Below, in pieces: positions 38,501 through 53,038 of a DNA stretch of 64,000 nucleotides (positions are counted from its first letter, which is position 1; each line of letters opens with the position of its first letter). A program made the position numbers and the translations under genes. Below the pieces are notes generated by a model. The model saw nothing but the letters and a program-made list of their open reading frames with translations, was not told where the DNA came from and made no database searches. The stretch comes from Seison nebaliae (Eukaryota; Rotifera; Pararotatoria; Seisonacea; Seisonidae): contig JALJEE010002162.1 in NCBI GenBank assembly GCA_023231475.1, forward strand, positions 1 to 64,000, written 5' to 3'.

Positions 38501-41500
38501 ATCCACTATTCGTTCAAATCAAATCAAGTGTTTAGAATTTTTGGAAGAATTAGTTATTTTTTCTTTCAATTTATAGTTTTTTATGATGGCTGTAGAGAAG
38601 TTTCTGCATCATAAATTCCCACATCGCAATCGAAGAAATATTTATGAGAAACTTAGATAAATGGAAAATTGACTAGTTATGGCGATATCCGTTCGACAAT
38701 ATTTAATCAGGGGAGAGCTATGAAAAGACGAAAATAAAATTGAAATTCACATCATTATAAAGAATGAAATGAATCGTATATCTCAACACAATAAACGAGA
38801 GGAAGAAGAAGTAGTTTAATTCTCTTTCTAACTTGAACAAAAGAGATTTTCATCCGATTCAGCAGGAATTTATCGTCATTCTGACAAAAGCTCATTTGAA
38901 AGAAATATTTTGTTTATTGAACACTCTTAATTATAATGAATAATAAGTGAGGGAATACTTTATTAAGTTGTTTCAACTAACCAGGTTCATGGTCTACCTA
39001 AAACCTAATAGGTATTTCTCACAATGTTCGACTTAGCAATCCGAGAAGATTTATTGAAATTCTTTTAAAATATTTCCAATATTCTTCTTTTCGTCTTCGT
39101 CTCTTGGCGAGAATAAATGATTCTTCAAAGTTCATCGTAACTTATCAAGAGTAGAGGATGGCTAAACCATCTCGACTTCTAATAATTATTTTGCACACAT
39201 AATGTTAGTCTGCTTAAGAGTTTTTGGTAAGGGCAAGTTTGGAAGTTACGACTAATAAAAAGAAGAAAATGAGTATTAAAGTTAAGTATGGAGGTAAATG
39301 TTGGTTGCATAATGAAAAGGAAAATTTCGAAAATGTTAACTAGAGATTAATTAAGAAGAATTTAAATTATTTTCACAAGTAACATAAGTTTATTCTGAAT
39401 TAATTATGAAATGGAGTTTAAGAAATTGGCGAAGAAAGGAAAAAGTTGGTTTGCATAAGAAATTATGATAAACTAATTAATGTTAATTTAAATAATATTA
39501 CTTCACGTAATTGAGTGTGATAGTTTGAAAAGACGAACATCGGAGAATTCCGAGTAGATAATATCGAATGTGAAAGCATGAAAGCGAATTTCATACCATG
39601 TCTTCAATGGGGAATTATGAAGAACAAAATAGACGCAACATGAATGTAAATGAAGACGAAAAGTTTTTGATGATTTTCTTCGCATTCAATTGTTTATAAC
39701 AGATAAATATCTTTAATCTTTTCCTTCTCCTCATTCTTCTATCCACATTACAGTACCTATCCGTTATCGTCTTCTCACCTATCATCAAAACATGGTTTAT
39801 TGAACATGTTCTTCATACAGTTCCTTTAATTCTCATCCTCTTCACCTTTCTTAGTCACACTCCCGCACACAAAAAGAAAGAAAAGGGAAAATAGAATTTT
39901 GTTGAACAGAATGCTAAATTTTCTATCACAATCTAACAGAATTTTCGATAAAATTTTCAGAAATTTAATGAAATTTCCCCTCTTTTCCAACTAATTCAAT
40001 TTCATTACAATCGAACACGGACATTTTGTCTTTTATCCATGTACTCTTCTCAAATTAAATTTAAAGTCAATTCTTTCTCCTTATTACCATGTTTAATTTC
40101 TGTCACACACCGACATTCTCAGTATTTTTCTTATTTTGCATCAAATCTTATTCATAGAGTTTTTTTAACGGAAATTTCTTCATCTACCAAAATGACGATT
40201 TGCTCACTAAACCTTATTAGTAAATTGTTTTAAGCCTAACTTGAACTTTTAGCAAGGAAGATTTATGTATATTACAATAGTCTAAGTAACGGCTTTTTAT
40301 TAATAGGCTTAAAGCGAACCTAATACTATGAAACGGTCATTGGGTTTATAGAGTGGAATGCATGTGCATTTCTCGATCAAGCATACGGAAGCTTAGTGAG
40401 AGATGCGAATCTAAATAATTTCTTCATGAACTACTTTTATTTTATCAAGACTCTTTTAAATTATTCATTTCATCAGAATAATATCTATATGCGTGAATCA
40501 GTTATCATAAATCAAATAATTGACAATTATTTAATTTTAAGTTTGAACAATTCCGATCTCATGTTATACTAATTCGATGTTAACGACATTCCTTGTTTTC
40601 CCATGGTTTCCGTATAGCAAATTCAGATTACGATTCGTCTACCTTTCATAGAATTTCGATAAGAATTTTTAAAAAGGAAAGATATTATTCAAAATTTTAT
40701 TATTTCTTGAACTTTCTAAATTTTCCTCATTAAAATGTTTCTCCATGTTCAAATTAGAATAAATATTTAGAACATATTTAGAAAACATTTCCAGGGAAAT
40801 AACTTCAGGAATTTTCTAAGATGGAAATAATAAGTGAGAAAATAGCCATGATCCCACTTACAATTAATGATCCTACTTTGTTAGAATTCCTCAGTACGGT
40901 TTTTAATCCAGCAACTGTGTATGTGCAACATCTAGTCTGCAAGTAGTTAAATTGGCAGTTTAAATGTTTCACAACATTTAATAGTTAGGGAAGAAGAAAT
41001 TCTTCGTTTGTTCACCGTTTCAATTTAATTACATCTTTAATGATTCAAACATTACTCAAATTCCAAACATTGAAAAGTAGTTAACATCTCTAAATGAAAG
41101 AGGTGAATGAAACAAGAAAAGGAATTCTAATTATAAGTAACTTAATGTCGAAACTTGTTTTTATTAGATTTCCTTCTGCTTAATAAAGGTTAGCAAGCAC
41201 TATGTGTCGCGATTTCAAAAGAAAGTTCGAGTGAGAACTTAATAAAATTAAAATTTTCTAATGATCGATTCCTATAAACAATTTCATCAAATATTTCATT
41301 CAAAGTTTTTCGGAAAAATTCGGAAAATTATGCAATTATTTCAATTGTTCGTTCAAAAAAGTATTAATTTCAGATAAATTCCAATTTTCCCCAATAACTT
41401 TCAAAAAGTTTTTTTTGCGGTTGTGGCTGAAATAATTCTTTTTGAAAAGAATTTTTTCTCTATTTTTAGCACTATGTTTTTTATCATGAATACGATATCA

Positions 41501-41769
41501 CATTTATTTATCATATTCTATTCGTTGCTGTAATATGTCTGTTGGATATTTACAAAGACTATTTAAGAGTGTTTTACTGTATCTTTTAATGAATAATCCT
41601 AACTCTGTTCACCAGAAATGGAATTCGTTAAAAAATACTTTAACTGAATGTTCAATGTGAAATCAACATAAGAATGATGGAAATTCACCGATACTCACGA
41701 ATCGAAAGATGTTACAATTGAGTGAATTATTACTGAATTATTATTGATGGAATCTCCACCAAGATGACG

Positions 41770-41794
41770 AACAGGTTAACACTGCTAACCTGTT
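41770..41794. repeat. Perfect 9-bp hairpin AACAGGTTA / TAACCTGTT
   Basis: AACAGGTTA at 41770-41778 and its exact complement at 41786-41794 flank a 7-base loop. It could be a paired binding site for a factor that recognises the CAGGTT core, or a chance palindrome. Confidence 0.5.
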
Positions 41795-44700
41795 TAAGAA
41801 GTTTAAGCTATATGACGTTCATCTAAAATAAGTGAATTGTCCATTTGACGAATGCAGTATGATCCTTTAGTTGTCATTCAAAAATCAAAAAAGTTAAGCT
41901 GTCCTCTTCCGTCTCATTTTTTCCTTATTCTTTTGCCGTTCGAAATCATTAGGGAATGATTATAACTTTTTTCAATAGACTCTTCAAAATTTAAAGAAAT
42001 AGGAAATCATAATTATTTAATAAATTTGAAGACTGAAGAAATTGTTCTCTTTATTCCTCACAATGGTTATACATATGCCGATGATTATTCTAATGCAATT
42101 CATAACTTTATTTTAAACATTTAAAGTAACGATTGAGAGATGAATTTTTAATTTCACTTCATCTGCAAAGTATTTTGTTGGGTTTCGAAACTTTTCTTCT
42201 CACTAATACTTTTCTCTCCCGCTCCAAATTGAATTTAAAATCGATTATAATTGACAATTCGTATTAATTTGCAAGTGGCAATAGATGTTTTTAATGATTT
42301 TCTTTTCATTCGTGTAATCTGATAAGGAAAGACTAGGGCAAAACAATAAATCGAAAATTAGAAAGCTGAGACAGGAAATGAAAGATATTTTATATTAAAA
42401 AATTTTATAAGTTTCTTTTCTTCTTACCCCCCATAGTTCATTTAGTTTGATGCTTTTCTAATTTAATTCTTATGTGTTATATAGTGGCAAGAAATTAATT
42501 TATTTAAAGAAAGATATTGGTTCATATATGTCGAATTATCTGTAAAGTCGCTTTAATTTTCCCAGTAGCTCTCCGAAAGAGAAGGATAAACAAATTTCTC
42601 TGTTTCTTTTATTCTTTAGTATTTAATATTTTTTCTTCGTTTTTTGTTATGGAATATTTAAAGAAAAACGTTCAAAAATTATTAATTGATGAACAGTTTT
42701 TCGTATTTGAAAAAAGTTTTCTTGGATGAAATCTTCTCATTTTTTCTTTATCTTTCTTCCTATTAACTATCAACAATTTTTTATCGTTTGATTCATCGCT
42801 AATAAGTTTTTGGTTAAAAGTTCTGTATTCCGATTTGGCGTATGTTATACTTTTCATTTTCACCAAATGCATCATTATGCAGATATGATAGATTTTATCA
42901 TTCGATGTTTCTAATCAAGTTCCTTTTCCAAACATTTGCCAGCTGAACAGAAACGAATGTTTGGAAAGAAATGAAATAAAATGGATGATAGGAAATCAGA
43001 GAAAATTAATGAAATGCTGAACTCTGAATAAGAATGTTTAAAGTTTTATTTTTGAAAGTATTTAACTAAAAAAAAAGACGAGAGATGTATCGCGCGCATC
43101 TTTTCCTATTAGTTAGTCGTCTGTCTGGAAATGATTAAAATTGACAATGTTCATATGCACAACATAATCATGGAATCGAGTAATTTGTAGAAATTAATTT
43201 TTGAATAAAAACAGAAATAAATGATGGAATTAAATTACATATGACTTTTTTTCTTATTTCGAAGTTGATTCGGAAGAGAATGAAACTCAAGTGGTAAGAC
43301 GTATAGGAAGGAAAAATTAGGACGAAAACGAATTTATTTCCTATTTATGTACGCAGATAAAAAGAGAGATGCATCCATTCATACCAATAACATCTTGCTC
43401 ATCTTCTCGGGTAACTAGTAAGTAACTAGCTAAATAGCTGAAAGAAACTTCCTAATTTAATTGATGTACCGTATAATACTTTTAAATAACAAAATACTGA
43501 TATTTATGTAAGTTATCGATCCAGCTCCGTTTTCAACTTGAAATCTATATCTAAATTATTCCATATCTTCCACTTTTTGTGTGTTAGAGAGAATTTCACG
43601 ATGAAATTATTATTCTTCCGTATTTTTCTATTTCTTCCTTCCAATACCATTTCATTGTTATATAATTTTTATTACACTCCAATTTGTATTGTAAAAAACT
43701 TTTGTAATTTTTTCTTTTGCCTTCTTAGGCTTAAGCAATTTCAGCCCAATATCGTTTGAGTTGAATTGAAATTTTGACATCGTTTATTATTTTCCCTTTC
43801 GTATTATTAATGGAGAAATAGTTACGATTATATTATGTCAAATTCAGCATTATATAATATGAAGTCAACTCAATTTGAATACAATTTGAGAGAGAGCTGA
43901 GTAATTAAGATTTTTAGTGCAAATTCGTTGAAGGATCAATTTCAAGTTTTATGGATTAATCGCAGAGATAAATAATTGATTGCCACATTCGATTATACAA
44001 ATACTAACAATCTCGTTAATGGGACAAGAGAGACATTGCCCTTTTGCATATTCACCATTTGCATTCAGTTGAAAATTGGAAAAATGACAAAATTAGATAT
44101 TTCTAATCAACATAAATTATAAATGTTCAAAAAACTTCCAGCTAACTTCGACTTTAAGTCTATTGGAAATAATTTGCATTAGAATGAATTTCATGAAAAA
44201 TAAATTGTACAAATTCAATTTGCTGACAATATTGATCTAGCTCTATTAATCTATTCGACAATAACTTCTGCTACCAATTTATTGGTCTTATCTATTTTAT
44301 TATCAGTTTTAAATTCGTCTTCCCACCATTAACCAAAAATGTTTCACACCTCTTTCATTTTGAGTGAATCACTTAGGATGAAATTGGTCAACGTCCATCA
44401 ATATTCTGTTAAAGTTACTTACTATATTTGCAAGAAAGAATAAATTTCGACTTTTTTTTGATGACTTTCCATTCTACTCATTCTTCCTCCTCCTAATTTA
44501 TTTTAATCACTAAATTCTACGTCGTTTCAGTTAATTCTTTAGAGAAAGATTTTATTTCTTATGTCAATTTCAATATTGCTTGTCATACTCTGTAAGAAAA
44601 TATGGATTTTCGTCTCGTGTTTATGCAACAGAAAATTTTTTCTTTTTCTTCCACTTCTTTTCAATTGCCATTCCATTCTTTTTCAAATTTATCCCATAGG

Positions 44701-47700
44701 ACTTGATTAACAATAAGTGAATTTTGAATGGGATGAAATTTAATTAATGACGATCTATCTCCATTCGCAAATAACTAATCCATGTTGCGTAAGTGGAAGT
44801 ACATTTTTAAATATTTTTGGTGGATAAAGAAAATTAATAAGAAGGAAGATTATACGTAGGTAGAAAAAAGAATGAATGTCATATATAAAATAATCGTCAA
44901 CTTCATCATCATTATCATCGTCAACTAATATGCAGTAGAGTGGGGGGTAGTAGCGAATGCTATTAAATGAACATATTGTCAATCATTTTTCTTCAAATAT
45001 ATTACAAATCGTCAATTAGTTTTTTTTATGTTTCATTTCTCTTCTCATTTTGAAAATTAAAAGAAGCAAGCAGAATTAATTCCACCATCATCTCATGTTC
45101 GTCATGTTCTTGCACCGGTCCCATATCTTGTCTAATATTTCAATATTAATCAAACATAATCAATAACTTTGTTCAACTCTTGATAAAGATTCCATATAAT
45201 TCTCTTTCTTCTCTCGTTCTATTCCGTTCGATAATCTCGATCGTCTCTTATTAAATTTCCAGAAAATTAGTTCCTAATTTCATCATATGACTAATTATTA
45301 GTATAAAGCCCGTTCGAGATTAACTCGAAACTTTAGCAACTTAACCAATTTGGAAATTTAATTTTCTCGTTCATCACTTTAACTGCTTGAATGAGAAAAA
45401 AATAGATGATAATTTTTGATGTAAAATAATCCATATTTCCTAATGGGAAAGCTTAAACGAATTATCTTAATAGATTTCTATTAAGTTTCCAATTGAACAT
45501 TTGAGATTAAAAGGGAGATCATGCATTCTGTTAATTGAGAATCGATAAAGTTTTGTTCAAATCATTATGCATTTTATCTGCATTGCTGGTGGAACTAATT
45601 GACAGCATACTGGTAAATGCGATAAAAGTAATGAGAAATGTAATTAATTCATGATAAATTATAATTGAAGAATTAATTGAAAAATAAATTGAAAAAAAGG
45701 ATGAAGTTTGTAGATGATGATCAGGAGAAACACAGACTTTCGTCAGTCCAACGAGAAAAGAAGACAGACTATCAATCCGAGATTGATAAGTGGAAATATG
45801 ATAATAAAAGATATTTATTTCTTATCTTCTTCAATTTAATTTGTTGAATTCATTTCACCATGATGTAGGCGGATGTATATTTTCTTTAAAATGATCGAGT
45901 AACGGAAGAGGAAGTTAAACGTTTTAAGCAAAATAAGAATTGGTTTTTTCTTCTTCTAATATGATGTCATTCCTTCTTAGCAAACCAGTAAAAAAGGAGA
46001 ATGCATGAACGAGTGAATGAGTTGGAGTTCGCCATTATTAATCCTTTAAAAAAAAGTTGAGAAGCATCTTCTTCTCCTCCGTTTGTTTTTTTTCTTCACA
46101 ATCATTATTCGATAATTATTCTGAAACAAAAATATAAAAGAATATTACTGGGAGAGCAGTCTCGCAGCTTTGTTGTAGAAGTGAAGTGAAAGACGAAAGA
46201 TTGGAACGAAATTCAAGTGATTATTCCGAATGGAATTCAATTGTCAATTATCAATTAAATAAAAAAAAATCATTTTTATTCTCCTTTTTTCCAAAAGAGA
46301 AATATCTCAAATTTGGTTTTCTTATTTCGTTCTAACGAAATTAAGAATATGAATAAGCAATAAATTGAATTAAAGAAGAAGAGAATCTTAAAGCGAAAAT
46401 ATTGCTTTTCATAGCGGAGAAGAAATGATTTAATTTAATTAACATAGACTTTCTTTATTATTTTTCCCGTTTTCTTTAGTAATGTTTCCTCTCCCCTTCT
46501 TCATCTTCTTCCAACGATTATCCAATATGTAATTTAATAATAGTTGAATGGTTTTCTCTGTTCAATGACATTTCAACCTATTCTTTGCTCTCCCAAAAAA
46601 CAACATTTCAACATTCATCTTCTCGTATCTCGTCACATCTGCACAGGGCAGAATTGTCTAACAAAAAAAATTTTTAGAAGCAGAAACAAGAATGAGTTGC
46701 ATCCAATAAAACTTTGATTTCATTTCAGAAAAAAAACTACTCAGCAGCATATTTTGCGAAGCCAATCCTTTCCAATATTTCCTCCCTACTTCTTCTTAAT
46801 TCCATATAATCATTCCAATATTGTCAACCAATCTTATCGTGGTTATGGAATTAAACAAATGTGTAAGTACTGCAATTCGAATTTATAAATCCTTCTAGCT
46901 CAAAAATTACGTAACATACCAGAATATGTAAACTATTCAACGAACTATCATCATGATGATCTGAACGTGTCACAAATGTGATATTATGAAGAATTGAAAT
47001 TTTTATCTTTTCTCCATAATATGGATCCATACACTTATCAGATGTGATATGGCAAGACGAAATTGGCACCCATATCTAAACCACACTTTCGTAACGACTT
47101 CACTCCTAACGAGAAGAAGAAGAAGAAGAAATTCTGATTCATGTTGAATCAGCAATTGACTTCAACGACATTTAATGATCGAAAGTTGATGGAGGTGAAT
47201 CTGATTTAGAGGAATCGTGTTCATCCGTTGACATTTGATTGTTGAAAAGAATGAATAGATGAAAAAAGAAAGTTGACATCTTATTCATTTAGTTTTTCCT
47301 TTTTTAACGATCGATTCAATTGAAAGTTAATGTCAGAGACACAAGTAGTTAAACTATCTTTATTCCATAACCAATTCCATATTTTCACTCCATTTCATCA
47401 TCTCCTCTCCATGTTGTTTTCACTAATATGTTCCATTTCATTTCATTCATTTTCAAATATCAATTTCATTTTTCCTTTTTATAACGGCAGCCAAATACAA
47501 TTTGAGAAATGTTTAGAAATTGAATAATAGAATCGACATTATTCAGGATTGAATTACCAACATTCTACGTCCAATTCCAACTCACACAATGATTCTTCAG
47601 TTTCTTCCTGCTTTTCAGTTTCACTGAAATTCCTGAAGAATAGGAAACTCAAAAAATTTATAGTTAAAACAAAACCTTTTTTCTTTCGTCTATTGCACTC

Positions 47701-48516
47701 TCCCTTCTTACACAATTCGTTCATTGCCTGAATTGTACAATCGCCTTATGTCGATCGAAATGCTGATGATGTTTTTAGTCACCAGGGTGAGTCCATACTC
47801 TCCATCCAATTCTCAACAGAACAGAAAGAAACAACAGTAAAATGACTTAAGAGAAGAAATGAGTAATAGAATTAAATTCAAATGATTGTTACGATCCAAT
47901 TCTTCGTTGGAACAACATAACTCTAATCGACGATTTTACACATAAGTCAGTTTCAACGACCATCTCCACACCGCTTACAAAACGAAGATACGTACACAAA
48001 TATTTTATATATACGTATATCCTTCTATCTTCATGTATACTAACATATATACATATGTATATACATCTATTCTTTCAGTTATCAGTTATTCAGATTACTC
48101 GATTATTCCAACATCAATCCTCTCAGATTTTATTGGAACTTCCATTCTTCTTTCGAACTGTTCCAAATAAAAATCGAAAGATCAGAAGAACTTTTCGAAA
48201 AATTATCGACATCATTTCCTAATTTCATTCAAATAACGATATGAGAGGTAGTCAATTCAAAAAATTTATTATGTAATCTCCGAAATCTTCACAATAATCC
48301 ATTCAAGTTCTTCTTCAAACAGTGGACATTAAACAATACATAATCATAAATGAGTTCAAACCGAATGTGGTTTGAACGGAAAACCGAATGACGAACGCCA
48401 AAAGTAAAACTCAGATTGTTTTATTAACAAACAAAAAAATGAAAGTAAGTTGGCGGGAGAAAATCGTACACAACGAAATCGAACAATCGTTTATCTGACG
48501 ACAAATATGTCGATAG

Positions 48517-48575
48517 GTATGTGTGTATATGTGTGTGCGTGTGTGTGTATGCATGTGTGTGCGTGTATGTATGTG
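48517..48575. repeat. GT dinucleotide microsatellite, interrupted
   Basis: About 58 bases of GT repeats with GC, AT and GTATG interruptions. Confidence 0.88.
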
Positions 48576-51500
48576 GTTGGGTTAAATTTTAATTTAAAAA
48601 TTTTTAATTAGTTACGATTTTCGATTTCCATCGTCTTTCCCAATCTCATTGACCTGCGGGACCTTTCATTTATAGAATTAGTTTAGGAATAAAATGAACA
48701 TTTTCTCATCATTTTCTAATATTTACCAAATTGCTTTTTACATAAAGCTGGAATAGCAAATAAGCTGGTTATTTTCATAATCATCAACCATTTCTCCTCC
48801 AAATTCGAATGCATTTAATAGACGACGTTAAATGAATATTTCAAATAGACGACAAATGTGAAACAATTTATTTCCGCCAATTTTCTTAATTCATTGGATT
48901 CCTGCAGGAAATATCCCATTTGCAGCACATATAGCAGCACATATCTCTAACGACTAATAATTATTCATTAGAATCCATTCCTTATAAGATCCATTTAATG
49001 ATAAAGAAAAATCCTAGTTTTTTCAAAAACAAAATTTCAAACATCTAATTTTCAAACAATTTCGAAACGAACTCCATCGGCGTAGGAAGAATTTTTCCAA
49101 CGGAACCTCGCTCTCAACATCACAAAACGATTTCTATTTGATTTATTTAAATATCTCCACTCTCAAATTCTTCAAATTCTTTCCCAAGGAAAAATTTTAA
49201 GTAATTTCCTTTCTCTCCTCCACTCTACATTCTACAATTCGACCTTTAAAATTAGTAGCGATAAAATAGAGTTGTAACATTAATCATTAGCACAATCATT
49301 ATTCCATCTATTAATTTAAACATTTCAATTTTACTCAACGATTCTTCCATAAGAAAATGAGTCAGTAACGTCGCTCTACATCGCAAGTGTAGAGTGTAGC
49401 GATGAATTTTTTGAGTAAAAAAACTTTAACTTTTTTATGGTGAATAATTCGTCAACTATTCGTTCAATGTATCGATAATTTAGAATTTTTTTTAAAAACA
49501 TTTTTTCGAATGAAACATGAAAAAAAATGGGGAAAGTTTATAGTTTTTTCTTTATCGTTAAATGTTACGCCGTTACCAAGGACAACATAAGTATTTCGAA
49601 CTTCGAAGAAAATTTCGAGGGAAAAAAAGAATTTTAAATTTAATTCCATTGCTATTTCTTTGGCAATTGAATAGAACACCAAATTTTTCCTTTTTCTAGA
49701 TATTTTATGGTCATTCCAATAATTAATTTTTTGGAAAGAATTTCTCGAAAATTTCCAACAACTACGGGAACATTTCCGATAATTTCATTATCAATATTAA
49801 AAATTTAGATATTTTTCATTTGACAATAATGAAAATTTCCGGGAGAACTCTCCGGAATGATTGTGCAAAGAAAATAATGAATGGATTTTCTACATTTGCT
49901 TATGTGTATAATAAGTTTTCCTTTTTTATTCCAAAGGGATGACGAGAGAGTTCCATTTCAATTGAAGATATATCGAGAGAATTATCAACAGTAATATCTT
50001 CTTTTGCAATTTACATAATCAATATATATGACAATGATTGTTGTAATTAATGTCAAACATATGATCGATTGATTTTCCGTTGAACTAATGCAATATGACT
50101 AAAACGTGTCTTGCAAAACAACAAAAATTTTTGTTCTTCCCAAACGACCATTATTCAGATAAAGAAGAAAAGTATAATTAAAATAAGAATGTTTTATTTT
50201 TGAGATGGTGGAAGAAATTGTTCGGTAACATGTAATTTTAACTGGACACGTCTCAACTTCTTCATTTCATTTCAACAAAAATTATTCTCAATTGACATTC
50301 TTCAGAATCGTCTTTCAAAAGTTTCGTATTTTAGAAAGTGTGAACTATTTTCACTCTCTTCGCCTTATTGAAATTTAAGATGTTTCTTCTTTTTTTCAGA
50401 AATGACGATCTGGAGGACTGGAATCAAGTAAAAATCGATAATTATATAAGATTGATTCTATTTAATTCTTATGTCAATAGATGTAGGAGAAAATCCCCAT
50501 TGAAATTTCGTTGAATTTTCAAAAGAAAACAAATTAAAATTATCAAATTTCTAATAAAGGAAATTTTTTTGAAGGAGAAGGAAAATATTTGAATAAAACT
50601 CAAAAGAAACTTTCATTTAAACTTCAACATTTCCTCTAAGCAGCATCTCCCAATAAAATTGTGTTTGCTTGTGTAATGTCAAATCATTATTTTTGAGACG
50701 TAACATAAGGTAGAAATGAAGTGATATAGAGAGAATTTTTAATTTAAAAGAAAATTCTATGAAAATTTTCTGCGTATTTTCATTAAAAATTTATACTTTC
50801 CTATCATCTTATAAATAAGTGATTGTCATTAATAATATAGATGTCGTTGTTACTATTGTTATTGTATATCTTCTTCAATTTCCATATATTCAAACATTTA
50901 GTACTGTCTCCTACTACACTTGAAAATGTGGGGAAGGAACAATTGAATTGTAATTGCGCACAAAGCACTTCTTCCTTTTCCATTTGATTCTCATGTTGGC
51001 CCATGCCATTTCACCCATTTCTTATATTTGATTTGGATGATCCAATAGTTGTTGGCACTCTCATCAATTCATCTTCCCCAACTACTTGAATTACGGGTAG
51101 ATATGAAGAGAAAAGATAACGGAAGAGAACGAGGTATAAGTAGAAAGCAAAATCTCCTTCATCTCATCTCCAATTCAACTGGATTATATGAATACATTCT
51201 GTAATTAGAAAAGTAGTCAAATAGAATAAATCAATAGAGTTCATATTTCTTTCTCCAAATTCTACTCATCCACGAAACTTCGATTTATCTAACAGTTACA
51301 TTTCCATCCTAGACTTCGTTAGAAAACGAAGGAAAAATTCCCAAAATTTCTCAGAAATTCTTTCAAAATTTCATATCATTTTAATTCGTTTGACAGCACT
51401 CGAATTCGAAGTAATGAGATAAGGAGGAGAAGAATAAAATAATAAAGAAGATGAAGAAGAAGAAGTAAGTGGGAGGAAATGAATGTTGAGTTTTGGTGAA

Positions 51501-52997
51501 ATAATTTTGTGAATCTTTTAACAAATCAGCGAAATAGTCGAACGAACCATTTTAATTAGAATATTCATTTGTTCCGCAATGTTCCCTATTATTCTCATCA
51601 TTATCATCACTATCATCTCATAGCGATTTGCAACTTTTGAAAAGTCATTATCTTCTATTATCTTTTCTAATTATTTCCTTTTCGTCATTGATTTCCATCC
51701 ATTCTTTACTCCTAATTTCCATGTTGCTTCTTTCCTTACCATCTTTTCTTCGATGAACGATCATGATGTCCCCCATCCTTATCCATGATTCGTAGTTGAG
51801 CTCATGAACATAATGCTGGCATTCAATTTCATTGAAAATTATCTCTATTTCTCATTTCATGGTTTTCACAAATCGTTCAGAGAGAAGAGAAGATTTCCCA
51901 TTATCAATATTCACACTTAACTTTCTTCATCATCTTCCTGCTACTCTCCTCATTTTTCAAGTTCAATAATATTTATGCATAAATTGAGTATCTGAAAAAA
52001 TGGAGAGAAATTGTTGGGAGGATAGGAAGAACAAATACTTATGTATAAAATGATGAAAAATGAAACGATCATCAAATCAATTGTAATTTTGATGTTTATG
52101 TTTTAATGTGTATTGTGAAATTGAGAGGACGAAATATAATTGGAATGAGAATGAAGATAAATATTGGAAGATAATATCAGCCATATAACATCCAGTCTCC
52201 CTCCATCCAATCATCCATCCATCAATCGCCGATCCAATCTTCCTTCCTCTTCTACTTTCTACCGATCAACGCATTATCTATTTTACTCGTTTTGTCTTCA
52301 ACTTATCAGACAAATGAAAGTTTTACTCATTTAATTCTTCGTCGCTCCTTTCTCTCCCGTAGACGAGATCTCTCTTTCTCTCTCATCTGTTAACGAAATT
52401 CTTAATTTAATTTTCCCGCCTCTTGTCTCTTCGTGTGTATGTGCGTGTGGTGGTCTGTCTGTCGATCGCTACATCTGACCGAATAAACTTGCCACTATCC
52501 TATTCATTATCTTTCATCCATTCACCTCTACTTCTTCCATTTTGACGTGACGAGGACGACATCCGTCTGAGAATCAAGTCACCACAAATTATCTTCCAAC
52601 GAACTACACGAAACAAAAACTTCCATTCCTTTGAGGAGAGGTAAAAAGAAAGATTGAGAGTATTAGCTGAAGAATATTTTAGTTTTATCCGATTCGATTG
52701 AAATTTTATTTATTCGTTTTATGATGTTTTGTCAGAGGCACGAAAATGCAACAATCTGAGACAATTTCCACACCGGATAATTCAACCAATTTTCTCATGT
52801 ATGATGAGAATGTAGTATATATTTATTGTTTCTTTCCAATTTTCAAAAATCAGATTCAAATAGAGAGATTGGAAGAGAGATATTAATATATTTCGTATTA
52901 ATTCCTCCAATTTCTCACATATAGAGAATGAGTGAATTTCTCACTACTCTCAATAAATCCTCAAATATTAATGGACAGATAATAAATGAGTAGTAAT

Positions 52998-53038
52998 CGT
53001 AGTAGTAGTAGTAATAGTAGTAGTCGTAGTAGTAGAAA
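52998..53038. repeat. TAG trinucleotide microsatellite
   Basis: About 40 bases of GTA/TAG repeats with TCG and AAT interruptions, similar in type to the tract at 1930-2050. Confidence 0.88.
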
